Part shown: positions 1 to 7,857 of the stretch, piece by piece | Layout: the number at the start of each line of letters is the position of its first letter | How positions within the stretch are numbered: the first letter of the stretch is position 1 | NCBI GenBank assembly: GCA_034112285.1 | Contig: JAWUVP010000013.1 | Location: 1-25,620, forward strand | Length of the DNA stretch: 25,620 nucleotides | Origin: JAWUVP01 sp034112285 | GTDB taxonomy: Bacteria > Pseudomonadota > Gammaproteobacteria > JABDGN01 | Direction of reading: 5' to 3' | The notes under the pieces: model-generated | Told to the model about the DNA's origin: nothing | What the model saw: only the letters and a program-made list of their open reading frames with translations | Databases searched by the model: none | Translations under genes and position numbers: made by a program

Positions 1-693
1 GGGGAATGGAAATGCTTTGAATAGGTAGGGGATAAGGTGGCTTAGTTCTGCTACAGAGTATGTTGTTCCATGATTATACAGCTGGTATCTTGTCGATTGT
101 TCTTTTTGTTCTGACAGTGCAACTACATGGTTGTTGGTTCCAATTCGTAGTGCAAAGCGAAGCTGGCATTCTGGCTTTAACTTTTCTTTTGCGGCTTCAA
201 AAATAGCCAATAATTTTTCCACAGCAGTGTCTTGCTCCAAAATTAAGACATCACCATAGAGCAAATGCCAGTGAGTATTTGGCTCGAGCTCTTTTGACAT
301 AAATAAAGGTGAAATGAGTTTGATGTTCTGAGCTAGTGGTATGCCGAGCTCTGCCCCGAAGCCCCCTTGAAGCCCTAAAAGTGTGTCTAAGAAGACTCTA
401 ATGTCGATATACTGTTCGGCTTGAAAACGCCCCCCCGCTCGATATTTGTCTTTCCTGATGTCTTGGGCAGCATTGATAACGTCGTTAAGGTTAGAATATT
501 CTCTGCCGCACAACAACCATTGTGTTTGACTTAAGAGAGCGAGTCGGGTATTTAATAGATGGCGTTTATCACAAAAAACGCCTTGAATATAACAGCTTGC
601 CAACCCGCAGCAGAGCCCTCCTTCTAACTCGTTTTTATCAAGCTGCGGATAAACGGTTGGAATATTGTTGAAAATGGTTTTAAAGCAGTGCAT
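1..693 (-). CDS. C58-like cysteine-protease-fold protein, candidate effector (3' end outside window)
   Basis: An open frame of 231 codons runs from the ATG at 693-691 off the left edge without a stop, so the C-terminus is missing. Near the N-terminus Gly-Gly-Leu-Cys-Cys-Gly-Leu-Ala-Ser (residues 25-33) resembles the catalytic-cysteine segment of papain-fold peptidases. A second block, Asn-Asn-His-Val-Val-Ala (187-192), resembles their histidine segment, and Tyr-Asn-His-Gly (206-209) lies where C58/YopT-like proteins carry an Asp-Pro-Asn-x-Gly motif. The order and spacing Cys28/29, His189, G209 suit a C58-like fold. The usual third-residue Asp appears replaced by Leu205. Such proteins are often secreted effectors in Legionella and Yersinia; that role is inferred here. 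There is no signal peptide, and no gene partner is visible. The reading frame is clear, the family call is tentative. Confidence 0.6.
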   Translation of the reverse strand, partial: MHCFKTIFNNIPTVYPQLDKNELEGGLCCGLASCYIQGVFCDKRHLLNTRLALLSQTQWLLCGREYSNLNDVINAAQDIRKDKYRAGGRFQAEQYIDIRVFLDTLLGLQGGFGAELGIPLAQNIKLISPLFMSKELEPNTHWHLLYGDVLILEQDTAVEKLLAIFEAAKEKLKPECQLRFALRIGTNNHVVALSEQKEQSTRYQLYNHGTTYSVAELSHLIPYLFKAFPFP

Positions 694-1133
694 TAGGTGT
701 CGCCTTAAATGGTGCTGTGGTTGAATTTTCGTTTATTGTTATGCTTATTATTCTAATATCTTTGTTGGCTAGACCCATTTTCATTTCCAATAGAAGCGTG
801 TGTGTTTTGAAGATTATATTGCTTTAAGATTAAGTGAGCATTAATGAATTATAAAATTTTGAGCAGCCCAGGCGTGCGCACTTTAAAAAATGCATAAAAT
901 ACAACTAGAAGGGTTTGTATCATGACTTTCCCTCGCAACGACGTGTTTTTTTCAAACGAGAAAATTTAGTAACAATAAACATTCTCTTACAAACTCTGTC
1001 AACGAGATCTTACAGCGTGACGGGACTCATAGCGCGCTTGCCTGTTTAGCGGCAATAACGGTTTAGGGCATAAATATTTGAATGGCTAAACGTTTATGCT
1101 AGGATAGTCGTTTCTTTGGCTGGGATTTTAATT
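694..1133. other. Intergenic region between divergent genes
   Basis: This is a 440-base non-coding stretch between the minus-strand effector-like gene and the plus-strand NTF2-like gene. Both 5' ends face it, so it must hold both promoters. The only structure I can support is a promoter-like pair and a 7-bp inverted repeat (1068-1074 with 1093-1099) near the right end. I see no RNA gene or further open frame. Confidence 0.5.
1078..1105 (+). promoter_or_regulatory. Candidate sigma-70 promoter for the NTF2-like gene
   Basis: TTGAAT at 1078-1083 and TAGGAT at 1100-1105 are separated by 16 bases, each matching the sigma-70 consensus at four of six positions. The start codon at 1134 would lie about 20 bases after the predicted transcription start. 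This is a weak, sequence-only prediction. Confidence 0.3.
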
Positions 1134-1616
1134 ATGCGAACTATCTACCTATTATGTCTATTGTTAACCCTTTTTAGTGCATCAGCTCTTCCATGGGATG
1201 GGAAACATGTTCAGACTAAAATCACAACGATGTCGGCTGCTAGCAATCAGCAAACCACGCAATGGGTTCAGGGTTTTTTTGATTGGTTGAACGCGTATAA
1301 CCAGCATCGCAGCGAAGATATTCAAAGCCATTATGCTAAACAAGTACAGTACTCTATAAATGGGGTGCTCGCCGCTAAAAATGTGGACGCCTTACAGGCA
1401 CGTTTTAAAAAAATGCTCGAAAAAATGCAATCTTTTCATGTGGTTCGTCCTTTGCAAGCAGTGGTTGTGAACCAGCGTGATGCCATTGTGGTCTACAAGC
1501 TTAAAGTTAAATTGCACCACGAATCAGCTTATACCGATCTCATTGCCACGCATATTCATTTTTCTAAAATCGGTAAAGTGACTAGTTGGAATGCGGTAAT
1601 TGAGCATAAGGTTTAA
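1134..1616 (+). CDS. Exported NTF2-like (SnoaL-fold) protein
   Basis: The product is 160 residues from the ATG at 1134. An upstream TTG at 1116 is possible, but the ATG directly precedes a standard signal peptide: Met-Arg, a leucine-rich core, then Ser-Ala-Ser-Ala. The mature part has a tryptophan-rich first helix (Gln-Trp-Val-Gln-Gly-Phe-Phe-Asp-Trp-Leu) followed by alternating beta strands, as in NTF2-like/SnoaL-like domains of about 120 residues. Proteins of this type bind small ligands or serve as enzymes, and the exact role cannot be read from sequence. The next gene starts 25 bases after the stop on the same strand, so the two may be cotranscribed. The fold call is by overall pattern and has moderate certainty. 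Confidence 0.7.
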   Translation: MRTIYLLCLLLTLFSASALPWDGKHVQTKITTMSAASNQQTTQWVQGFFDWLNAYNQHRSEDIQSHYAKQVQYSINGVLAAKNVDALQARFKKMLEKMQSFHVVRPLQAVVVNQRDAIVVYKLKVKLHHESAYTDLIATHIHFSKIGKVTSWNAVIEHKV

Positions 1617-1641
1617 AGTTAAACCTTACACGAGTCACACT

Positions 1642-2094
1642 ATGTCATTCAAAGCATTTGAACAGAAGAACGTAACAAAACATTTCCCTCGCAAATCCTT
1701 GCAAGGAAAGCTCTGCTGGACCGCAGAGGGCTACGCTTACCTTGACCTTGATGACGCCATTATTCACTCTTTATTTCCCTACTTAAAAATCCCTGACATT
1801 GAGCTGCCTAATTATTTTAGTGAAGATAAAAATTTTATCGGCGCGCACATTAGTGTGGTTTACAGTAATGAGTGGGCAGAAAATTTAACGCTAGATAGCG
1901 CCGTGGTAAACGACATTCAATTACTTGATGTGGCGACGTTGTTAATTAGCCGTAAACAGTATTATGTTGTGCGGGTGCAGTCTGATTGGATAAGTATGTT
2001 TCGCCGCCAATATGATTTGCCGGATAAATTAAATTTTAGAGGCCATAGTGTGGAGCCGCATATTACTATTGGCATTGTGAATCAGGTGCGTTGA
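1642..2094 (+). CDS. 2H phosphoesterase-like protein
   Basis: I start the gene at the ATG at 1642, giving 150 residues; an in-frame TTG at 1600 would overlap the upstream gene. Two short motifs stand out: His69-Ile-Ser71 and His140-Ile-Thr142, each in a hydrophobic beta-strand context and about 70 residues apart. Paired His-x-Thr/Ser motifs are the hallmark of the 2H phosphoesterase fold (LigT and RNA-processing cyclic phosphodiesterases), in which the two histidines act on 2',3'-cyclic phosphates or 2'-5' linkages. The protein is cytosolic, with no signal or membrane segment. It is smaller than LigT. Its nearness to the NTF2-like gene and the toxin-antitoxin remnant does not define a substrate. 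The motif pair is visible, the enzymatic role is inferred. Confidence 0.6.
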   Translation: MSFKAFEQKNVTKHFPRKSLQGKLCWTAEGYAYLDLDDAIIHSLFPYLKIPDIELPNYFSEDKNFIGAHISVVYSNEWAENLTLDSAVVNDIQLLDVATLLISRKQYYVVRVQSDWISMFRRQYDLPDKLNFRGHSVEPHITIGIVNQVR

Positions 2095-2227
2095 GTTGAT
2101 TTTATTCCTTTGAAGTCGAATTAAATAACTGTGCTAGTAGCTTACCGACTTTGCGTATAAGTTAGGGAGCAGCAGTGCTTAGTTTGATGCTAGCGTTTGC
2201 TGTCCCATTTTGACGCAGGTAATGTGA

Positions 2228-2656
2228 ATGAAAGTAAAATACAGCGATAGTATAGAGTGCAAAATACAAGAGCGATTTGATGCTATTGCAGGCGAAGTCG
2301 TGCTGCGCGAAGATCTTACTGTGCTTGGCAGTTACCGCCAAATAAGCCGTGCCTTAAATCGGCTGATTCAAAAGCAACAGCTGATTAAAATTGGCTTTGG
2401 ACTTTATGCAAAAGCAAAACCGTCACACTATATAGATGACGCCATTTTACGCGAACCACTTGCTACTGTTGCAACACAGGCATTAGATAGGTTGGGTGTA
2501 AAGTGGGAGTTAGGGCAGGCCTTACAAGATTATAACGCAGGTCGCAGTCAGCAAGTACCTATAAAATTTATTGTTCGTTTGAAAAGTCGTTTGCGACGCG
2601 AGCTTGCTGTGGGAATGCGTCAAATTACTTTTGAAGGTGGCATTAATACCTGTTGA
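2228..2656 (+). CDS. AbiEi-like antitoxin (DUF6088 family)
   Basis: This 142-residue protein matches DUF6088/AbiEi-type antitoxins, which are sometimes mislabelled as S-adenosylhomocysteine hydrolase. The N-terminal winged-helix has the typical run from a Leu-Gly-Ser-Tyr turn, through Arg-Ala-Leu-Asn-Arg-Leu, to Lys-Ile-Gly-Phe-Gly-Leu-Tyr-Ala-Lys-Ala (about residues 55-64). The C-terminal part keeps Tyr-Asn-Ala-Gly-Arg-Ser-Gln-Gln-Val-Pro and ends in a basic stretch, as usual. In type IV systems the antitoxin represses its own operon and counters a nucleotidyltransferase toxin. The toxin frame begins inside the last codons of this gene, the usual overlapping arrangement. Here the antitoxin is intact while the toxin is broken. 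An AGG lies just upstream of the ATG. Confidence 0.8.
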   Translation: MKVKYSDSIECKIQERFDAIAGEVVLREDLTVLGSYRQISRALNRLIQKQQLIKIGFGLYAKAKPSHYIDDAILREPLATVATQALDRLGVKWELGQALQDYNAGRSQQVPIKFIVRLKSRLRRELAVGMRQITFEGGINTC

Positions 2657-3602
2657 TGACGCACTAACAGATCAAATTACTAGTGTTGCTAAAATATTGA
2701 ATCTAGAGGAATACGTGATCGAAAAAGATTACTACCTCACTCAGGTGATTGGCATTCTTAGCCGCATTGACGACGAAAATTTCTAGCTTATTTTTCAAGG
2801 CGGCACCTGTCTGGCTAAAGCGCATAACATTGTTGAACGTATGAGTGAAGACTGCGATTTTCGTATGGACTATAAAAATAATGTTGCCACCATGAAAAAA
2901 GACAAATAGCGAAAAATGTTACGAAAATTTTGACAAGATTTTATTTGTGAGCTCGAAAATAATGGTTTCAGTATTGATAAAGACAGCATTAGGGTGAGAA
3001 ATGAAGGCCAGTTTATGGCTGTGCCTATTAAATACAATGCATTGTTTCCAGTATCAGAAACTCTTAAGCCATATTTGGCACTTGAGTTTTTTCTTAACAC
3101 AGTCAAGCTACCTTTCGTTGAAAGAGAAGTCACAACACTCATACACAAAATCTTAGGTGATAAAGTTAATCAACCAACTCATATTATAAACGCGATGGCC
3201 GTTACCGAAACGGCGGCTGAAAAATGGGTGGCGCTAACTCGGCGAGTGGCGACCAGTACACACAGGGCGCATTACCTTGATACAAATTTAGTGCGTCATT
3301 GATTTGATTTGTATAAAATTGAAATAAAGGGTTTGTTTAGCGATGATTTTGCGCCATTGGCTATACAGATTATTGAAGAAGACAAGCAGCAATATAAGAA
3401 TCATAATCGCGATTACTTTGATAACCCAGCCAATGAAATACAAAGGGCGTTAGGTGAGCTGGAAAACAATAGGCAATGGCAACAACACTGGCAAAGCTTT
3501 GTGGAGACCATGGTGTTTGCCAGGGTTAAGCCGGGTTACAATAGTGCGTTGCAAAATGTGCTTAATAAATCAGAGCTGGTTTTATTGGCTTTGCAAAGGT
3601 GA
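2637..3602 (+). pseudogene. AbiEii/AbiGii-type nucleotidyltransferase toxin, inactivated by four in-frame stops
   Basis: One reading frame across this span encodes a recognisable AbiEii-family toxin, interrupted by TAG at 2784, TAG at 2907, TGA at 2931 and TGA at 3300. The pieces read in order: Glu-Lys-Asp-Tyr-Tyr near the N-terminus, the nucleotidyltransferase signature Phe-Gln-Gly-Gly-Thr-Cys-Leu-Ala-Lys, then Ser-Glu-Asp-Cys-Asp-Phe where the family has Ser-Glu-Asp-Ile-Asp. Next come a Glu-Lys-Trp-Val-Ala-Leu-Thr-Arg-Arg helix and a normal C-terminal region. There is no frameshift, only nonsense changes. The frame overlaps the antitoxin by about 20 bases, probably from GTG 2637. Active homologues transfer nucleotides to targets and arrest growth; this copy cannot make a full toxin unless stops are read through. 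Family call confident. Confidence 0.8.
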
Positions 3603-3718
3603 ATTAATTACCGCCATTATTACCTTGAATAAAACATTCGAAGGTGGATCTTGCTTTATTTGCTATCAGTCCGCAAAACGGGGATAATTGCTGGCTTCTG
3701 GCATAGGGGATACAGTAA

Positions 3719-4915
3719 GTGGTTAGTAGATTCATTGGGGCAACGTTTTTAATTATTGGCACGTGTGTTGGTGGTGGGCTTTTGGCGCTACCGATGGTGA
3801 CCGCTGGGGTTAACTTTTATGTGATTCTCGCGTGCTTTTTTGCTGTGTGGGCCTTTATGACTCTAAGCGCTATGATGATAGTTGAGCTCAATTTGAATTT
3901 GCACGGCCATAGTAATTTAATCTCCATGGCGAAAGTCACCTTAGGTAAGCCAGGCATTGTGTTCACCTGGATTGTCTACTTAATGTTGCTCTATGCGCTA
4001 ATTAGTTTATACCTCTCTGGTGGCACGGATATTGTGCAGGGCTTGTTTAAGCTGATGTCGATTCATATTTCTAGCTTTTGGTCGACGATTTTGTTTTTTG
4101 CTGCTTTTGCTATAATTCTCTATCAGGGCATTGTGCATATTGATTGGTCTAATCGAGCTTTAATTATTTTAAAGTTCATTGCCTTTTTTCTGATTATCTA
4201 CTTGCTGGTTCCAGTCATACATGTAGGCAATCTTAACCATGGTCATAATGTTGTGGCGCCGATAAACATTATTATGCCAGTGATTTTCTCTTTTGGTTTT
4301 GGTACCGTGGTGCCCAGTTTAGTGGTGTATTTAAATCGGCACAAAAAAGCCAGTCGAACCGCCGTGTTTGTGGGTAGCTTGTTTCCATTGTTAGTTTATA
4401 TTATTTGGATCTTCACCATTTCAGGCAGCGTTTCCATGTCTTCACTGATGAACTTATCGCATGCTAAAAATAGCCTTAGTGGGTTATCTGCTGCAGTGGG
4501 CGATTTGACTGCTTCGTCAACAATTGATTTCTTGATTCACTTTTTTACTACTATCTGTATAACCACGTCCTTCTTAGGGGTGAGCTTATCGCTGCTAGAT
4601 TTTTTGGCCGATGGCTTGAAAGTAAAAAGAATCAGCAACAAGACAGCCTTGCGCGTCATGGTTGCCGCCTTTTTACCGCCGCTGTTAATTGTCTTTATTG
4701 AGCCAGGCATCTTTATTGGCTTGTTAAAATACGCCGGTATTTTATGCGTGTTGCTGTTAATATTGTTGCCTACCATGATGACCTGGAGCGCACGATACAA
4801 AAAATCACTCTTGGCTAATCCACCCTTTTATTGCCACTGGAGTATTTTAACGTTGAATACCTTAGTGGGCGTAGCGTTATTGGGTGTGGCGGTAAAGACC
4901 GTGTTTTTTGCTTAG
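3719..4915 (+). CDS. Aromatic amino acid permease (TyrP/HAAAP family)
   Basis: This 398-residue integral membrane protein opens with Phe-Ile-Gly-Ala-Thr-Phe-Leu-Ile-Ile-Gly-Thr-Cys-Val-Gly-Gly-Gly-Leu-Leu-Ala-Leu-Pro, the classic first-helix signature of hydroxy/aromatic amino acid permeases (TyrP, Mtr, TnaB). About eleven hydrophobic helices follow, and the length is typical. Members import tyrosine or tryptophan with protons across the inner membrane. Legionella relatives often have several paralogues. The substrate cannot be decided from sequence. The start is GTG at 3719, behind an AGGGG about ten bases upstream, and gives the expected N-terminus. The gene stands alone: a decayed toxin precedes it and a hairpin follows. 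Confidence 0.88.
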   Translation: MVSRFIGATFLIIGTCVGGGLLALPMVTAGVNFYVILACFFAVWAFMTLSAMMIVELNLNLHGHSNLISMAKVTLGKPGIVFTWIVYLMLLYALISLYLSGGTDIVQGLFKLMSIHISSFWSTILFFAAFAIILYQGIVHIDWSNRALIILKFIAFFLIIYLLVPVIHVGNLNHGHNVVAPINIIMPVIFSFGFGTVVPSLVVYLNRHKKASRTAVFVGSLFPLLVYIIWIFTISGSVSMSSLMNLSHAKNSLSGLSAAVGDLTASSTIDFLIHFFTTICITTSFLGVSLSLLDFLADGLKVKRISNKTALRVMVAAFLPPLLIVFIEPGIFIGLLKYAGILCVLLLILLPTMMTWSARYKKSLLANPPFYCHWSILTLNTLVGVALLGVAVKTVFFA

Positions 4916-4923
4916 AATGAATG

Positions 4924-4945
4924 GGGCTTGAGAGCGCTCAAGCCC
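4924..4945 (+). terminator. Hairpin downstream of the permease gene
   Basis: A perfect 9-bp inverted repeat (GGGCTTGAG and CTCAAGCCC) with a 4-base loop starts eight bases after the permease stop codon. It is G+C-rich and well placed for an intrinsic terminator. No T-run follows on either strand, so it may instead be a transcript-stabilising hairpin. Confidence 0.45.
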
Positions 4946-5046
4946 AGGTATCCGTAATATAAAATATCCAAACTGCAGGAACAATCGTGCAGGTTTTGCC
5001 TTGTTCACTCCTTACTTCGGATGCGGCTGCCTGCTACGCCGTGTGC

Positions 5047-5946
5047 TCAACCAAAAGCCTCAGGAATGCATGTTGTAAAAATAGTGTTTAAGTCCGTCAT
5101 TATCTGGTCTATATGATGTATGTCGGGGCTCTCTTTGCGCGATAGTTTTTTCAAAAAGTTATTCCATGCATGAGACGGGTCTAACGCTAAGGTGAAACCC
5201 GCTCGATACCCCTCTAATTTTTCTGGTCTAATTCCAACCTTTGCTAACTCTTTCCAAATAGTACGCGTTTCTAAAGGGAGGGCTGTAAAATCCCACTGCT
5301 GCCAGCTTGCTTCTGCGGGCTTGTTTTGTTTTGCTAAGCCAGGCGAGCTGCCTATGCATGCCATTGTGGGTATGGCATTGCGGCGCCCATGACCAGGTTT
5401 TTGTGTCGGTACAGGCAAGAGTTTTGTCTGCATGTTTTGTAGATTAAATTTGATTGAAAAATCCTCGTGCTGCGCCAATGCAAATTTATAAAAGTACTCT
5501 TGATGCCGAGCCTGAACTTTACGTGTCAACTTAAACGCAATGATTTTTTCTTTATTTAATGTAGCATCAACCGCCGATTCAGTGGTTAACGTTTGAATGA
5601 TTTTTAAATCATCTTGATTTATTAGTTGAGTTAGGTGCAATACCAACGCCTTATGTATGGAGCGTGTATGAAGGACGAAACGATATATTAAGGGTACTTT
5701 GGAGCTCAAATATCGGCCAAAATACTCAATGTTGAGGCCGGAGGGCAGTTCATTCAAATAGAAATTGCGATATTGTTTAAGTGCTTGTGTAATATGACGA
5801 TCATTGACTTTATTGATATCCAGCCTGATCAAACTTAATGCGCTAACTAAGCATAATGTTTGCTCGGCCATATTGGGCGATGCTTTGATAGGACAGACTA
5901 TTAGAGGAGCAGAAGGTTGTCCTCGCTGGCGTAAGGCTAGTGGCAT
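5047..5946 (-). CDS. Hypothetical protein, 299 aa
   Basis: I do not recognise this protein. It is 299 residues, soluble, and has no signal peptide or membrane segment. It is predicted mostly helical. Residues about 35-130 are rich in Leu/Ile with Lys/Gln. A Pro/Gly-rich linker lies around 180-205 (Lys-Pro-Gly-His-Gly-Arg-Arg), followed by a Trp-containing C-terminal part. The length without stops and its codon use, similar to neighbours, support a real gene. The start is the ATG at 5946-5944, with an AAGAG stretch upstream. It is a single-gene unit, with a non-coding gap of over 200 bases upstream and the convergent permease downstream. A lineage-specific or effector-like protein is conceivable, but nothing shows it directly. 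Confidence 0.55.
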   Translation of the reverse strand: MPLALRQRGQPSAPLIVCPIKASPNMAEQTLCLVSALSLIRLDINKVNDRHITQALKQYRNFYLNELPSGLNIEYFGRYLSSKVPLIYRFVLHTRSIHKALVLHLTQLINQDDLKIIQTLTTESAVDATLNKEKIIAFKLTRKVQARHQEYFYKFALAQHEDFSIKFNLQNMQTKLLPVPTQKPGHGRRNAIPTMACIGSSPGLAKQNKPAEASWQQWDFTALPLETRTIWKELAKVGIRPEKLEGYRAGFTLALDPSHAWNNFLKKLSRKESPDIHHIDQIMTDLNTIFTTCIPEAFG

Positions 5947-6177
5947 GATGAACTCTTTATTTTATTATTATGGGAATGAATATAGTACATGATTCTCAAT
6001 TGGTATATATTAAACTTGCATTAATTTGGATTTATTTTAACTATATGATTTGATTGATAAAAATATCGGTTGTTTTGCCGCTATTCGATTAACTACCGGA
6101 TCTAGGGTTGATTTTGAAGATAATGGGCCTCGTTTAGAATCAAGTTTGATAATAATATGAAATATCAAGCACATTGA

Positions 6178-6654
6178 TCACATTGTTTTTTGCATTTCAC
6201 ATTTGCCATCAGCGGCATGCATCACCTTGTAGCCAAGGTTAATATACAGAAGTTTGGCATGAACATTGTCTTCGAACACATTAAGTGAAATTGTTGTCAT
6301 ATCTTTTTCTTGGGCTAATTTTTCAACAGCTATCATAGCCTCTTTGGCAAAACCTTTTCTGCGTTCAGATTCTTCAATGAAAATATCAGCGATTCTGATT
6401 TCATGTTTTCCTTGTATGCTGAGCCATAACCAGCCAATGTTTGCTTGGCGGTGGCATAGGTGAAAAACAAGCTGGTGAGCATGGTTTTTTCGGCCGGGAA
6501 AACATTGGCCGATAACTTTTTCTTCAGCAATATTACTCGCTTGTGATTTATCAACACCGGTATTAACAAGGGCTTGAGTAAAACGCTTAATAATGCCGGA
6601 AAGGTACTGAGGTAATTCTTGATCTGTGTAGGGTTGTAACTGAAGGCTTGTCAT
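6178..6654 (-). CDS. GNAT-family N-acetyltransferase
   Basis: This 158-residue protein carries the GNAT acetyl-CoA-binding core. A beta strand (Ile-Ala-Asp-Ile-Phe-Ile) runs into Glu-Arg-Arg-Lys-Gly-Phe-Ala-Lys-Glu-Ala-Met, the Arg/Gln-x-x-Gly-x-Gly/Ala pyrophosphate loop at about 98-108. The C-terminal motif follows: Leu-Asn-Val-Phe-Glu-Asp-Asn, then Ala-Lys-Leu-Leu-Tyr-Ile-Asn-Leu-Gly-Tyr-Lys-Val. The N-terminal region of about 70 residues is helical and probably forms the acceptor site. Such enzymes acetylate an amino group of a protein, antibiotic or metabolite; the substrate is unknown. The gene is cytosolic and transcribed alone. The start ATG at 6654-6652 has only a weak ribosome site. 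Confidence 0.82.
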   Translation of the reverse strand: MTSLQLQPYTDQELPQYLSGIIKRFTQALVNTGVDKSQASNIAEEKVIGQCFPGRKNHAHQLVFHLCHRQANIGWLWLSIQGKHEIRIADIFIEESERRKGFAKEAMIAVEKLAQEKDMTTISLNVFEDNVHAKLLYINLGYKVMHAADGKCEMQKTM

Positions 6655-6832
6655 AAATATCTTGTGGAGGTTATAACGTCTGTGGAATTATAGCGAATTT
6701 TAATTCACGCGTATAGAATTTTTAGTTAGTTTACAAGGACTCGCAGCCAGACAAGCGTAACAGGCATGCAAAAAATCATGGGCTGATTTCGGAGATTTAA
6801 TTTAGCAACAGCGGGTGATTTATTTTCAACAA

Positions 6833-7750
6833 TCAGCCCCACTGCCGCTCAAAAAACGCCAAGAGTTTTCTGGTTCTTTGCGGTAAAGTGCGTTGTGGAA
6901 ATACAGCAAATAAATTATATTTTCCTAAATCGATAGTGGGCAGCACTTGCACTAACGTTTTCGTTTTTATTTCATTTTCAATATTGATGAGGGCTACTTT
7001 AGCAATTCCATTTCCTTCACAAGCCATTTTAATGGTGGTGTCGATGTCATTGCAAGACAGTTGTTTTTTAAGTTTCAATTCTATTACTTTATTTTTATCT
7101 TTTGCTTCCCAGACTAAGTCATGAGTTGGAGCATCCGATGGTGTGGGATTAAAGTCAATGCCTAGTAAGCCTTGTATATCATGTGTTGTTTGTATTTTTT
7201 TGTGGCGTTGAATAAAATCTGGGCTGGCACATAAAATAATGGGTGAACTTAATAGCTGTTTGGCAATGAGGTTATTCTCTGCTAACGATTCTTTATCAAG
7301 ATAACCGGCTCCGCGTATGATTAAATCAAATTTTTCACCAATCATGTCGATGCGTTTGTTTGATAGCCTTAGGTCAACTTCAATCTCAGGATATATTTTC
7401 ATGAATTCACATAGCGCAGAAGCCATGTATCGTCTGCCAAAATTCATGGGGGCACTAATTTTTAGTAAGCCAGATGGCTTGGATGATAGCGTCTCTATGG
7501 CGTGTAAGGTGGTTTCTTTGTCGAGCATTATTTTTTTTGCATGCTGATAGAGCAGCACACCTTCGGCGGTCAATTCAAATTTTCTGGTTGAGCGTGTGAG
7601 TAAGGTCACCGTTAATTCTTTTTCTAGTGCGCGGATACGGCGGCTAACCAGGGCGGGTGATATTCCCAGCTGTTTTGCCGCATGGCCAAAGCCGTCGCAA
7701 TCCACAATTGCGGCAAATATTTCAGTATCTTCATGAAAATTACGTGACAT
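6833..7750 (-). CDS. LysR-family transcriptional regulator
   Basis: From the ATG at 7750 the product is 305 residues, the normal LysR length; a TTG five codons upstream is less likely. The N-terminal winged helix-turn-helix is clear: Phe-Ala-Ala-Ile-Val-Asp, then Ala-Ala-Lys-Gln-Leu-Gly-Ile-Ser-Pro-Ala-Leu-Val-Ser-Arg-Arg-Ile-Arg-Ala-Leu-Glu. A linker helix and a substrate-binding-like effector domain follow (from about residue 85, Gly-Leu-Leu-Lys-Ile-Ser-Ala-Pro). LysR proteins act as tetramers and commonly control the adjacent divergent gene, here the alanine dehydrogenase/PNT-family enzyme at 7858. The shared 107-base gap holds a candidate operator. The effector ligand is unknown, though an amino acid would fit the partner. 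Confidence 0.9.
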   Translation of the reverse strand: MSRNFHEDTEIFAAIVDCDGFGHAAKQLGISPALVSRRIRALEKELTVTLLTRSTRKFELTAEGVLLYQHAKKIMLDKETTLHAIETLSSKPSGLLKISAPMNFGRRYMASALCEFMKIYPEIEVDLRLSNKRIDMIGEKFDLIIRGAGYLDKESLAENNLIAKQLLSSPIILCASPDFIQRHKKIQTTHDIQGLLGIDFNPTPSDAPTHDLVWEAKDKNKVIELKLKKQLSCNDIDTTIKMACEGNGIAKVALINIENEIKTKTLVQVLPTIDLGKYNLFAVFPQRTLPQRTRKLLAFFERQWG

Positions 7751-7765
7751 CGTTATTACGCTCAA

Positions 7766-7806
7766 AAAGTAAATATTGATATTATATTCTGCTTATTGTT
7801 TACTTT
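7766..7806. promoter_or_regulatory. Candidate LysR operator in the divergent promoter region
   Basis: An inverted repeat, AAAGTAAA (7766-7773) and TTTACTTT (7799-7806), brackets an A+T-rich centre between the LysR gene and its divergent neighbour. LysR proteins bind interrupted dyads of the T-N11-A kind in this position. The symmetry is direct observation; the binding is inferred. Confidence 0.4.
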
Positions 7807-7857
7807 GCAAGCATAAATTAGACTGTGTAAGAGACTCACTAAATAAAAGGTAAGAAT

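Noticed and set aside
815..865. PmrA- or CpxR-type regulator site upstream of the effector-like gene
   Set aside because: The TTAA-rich pieces do not form a proper direct repeat at the right spacing, and A+T-rich DNA produces such matches by chance.
2870..3148. Minus-strand open frame inside the toxin pseudogene
   Set aside because: It mirrors the coding strand of the toxin remnant and shows no family pattern of its own.
2784..3302. Stop-codon recoding (TAG/TGA readthrough) in the toxin
   Set aside because: The stops are of two kinds and no recoding structure is visible; nonsense mutation is simpler.
2994..3602. Separate small genes at 2994-3302 and 3309-3602
   Set aside because: Both share the frame of the toxin and continue its family pattern across the stop codons, so they are pieces of one pseudogene.
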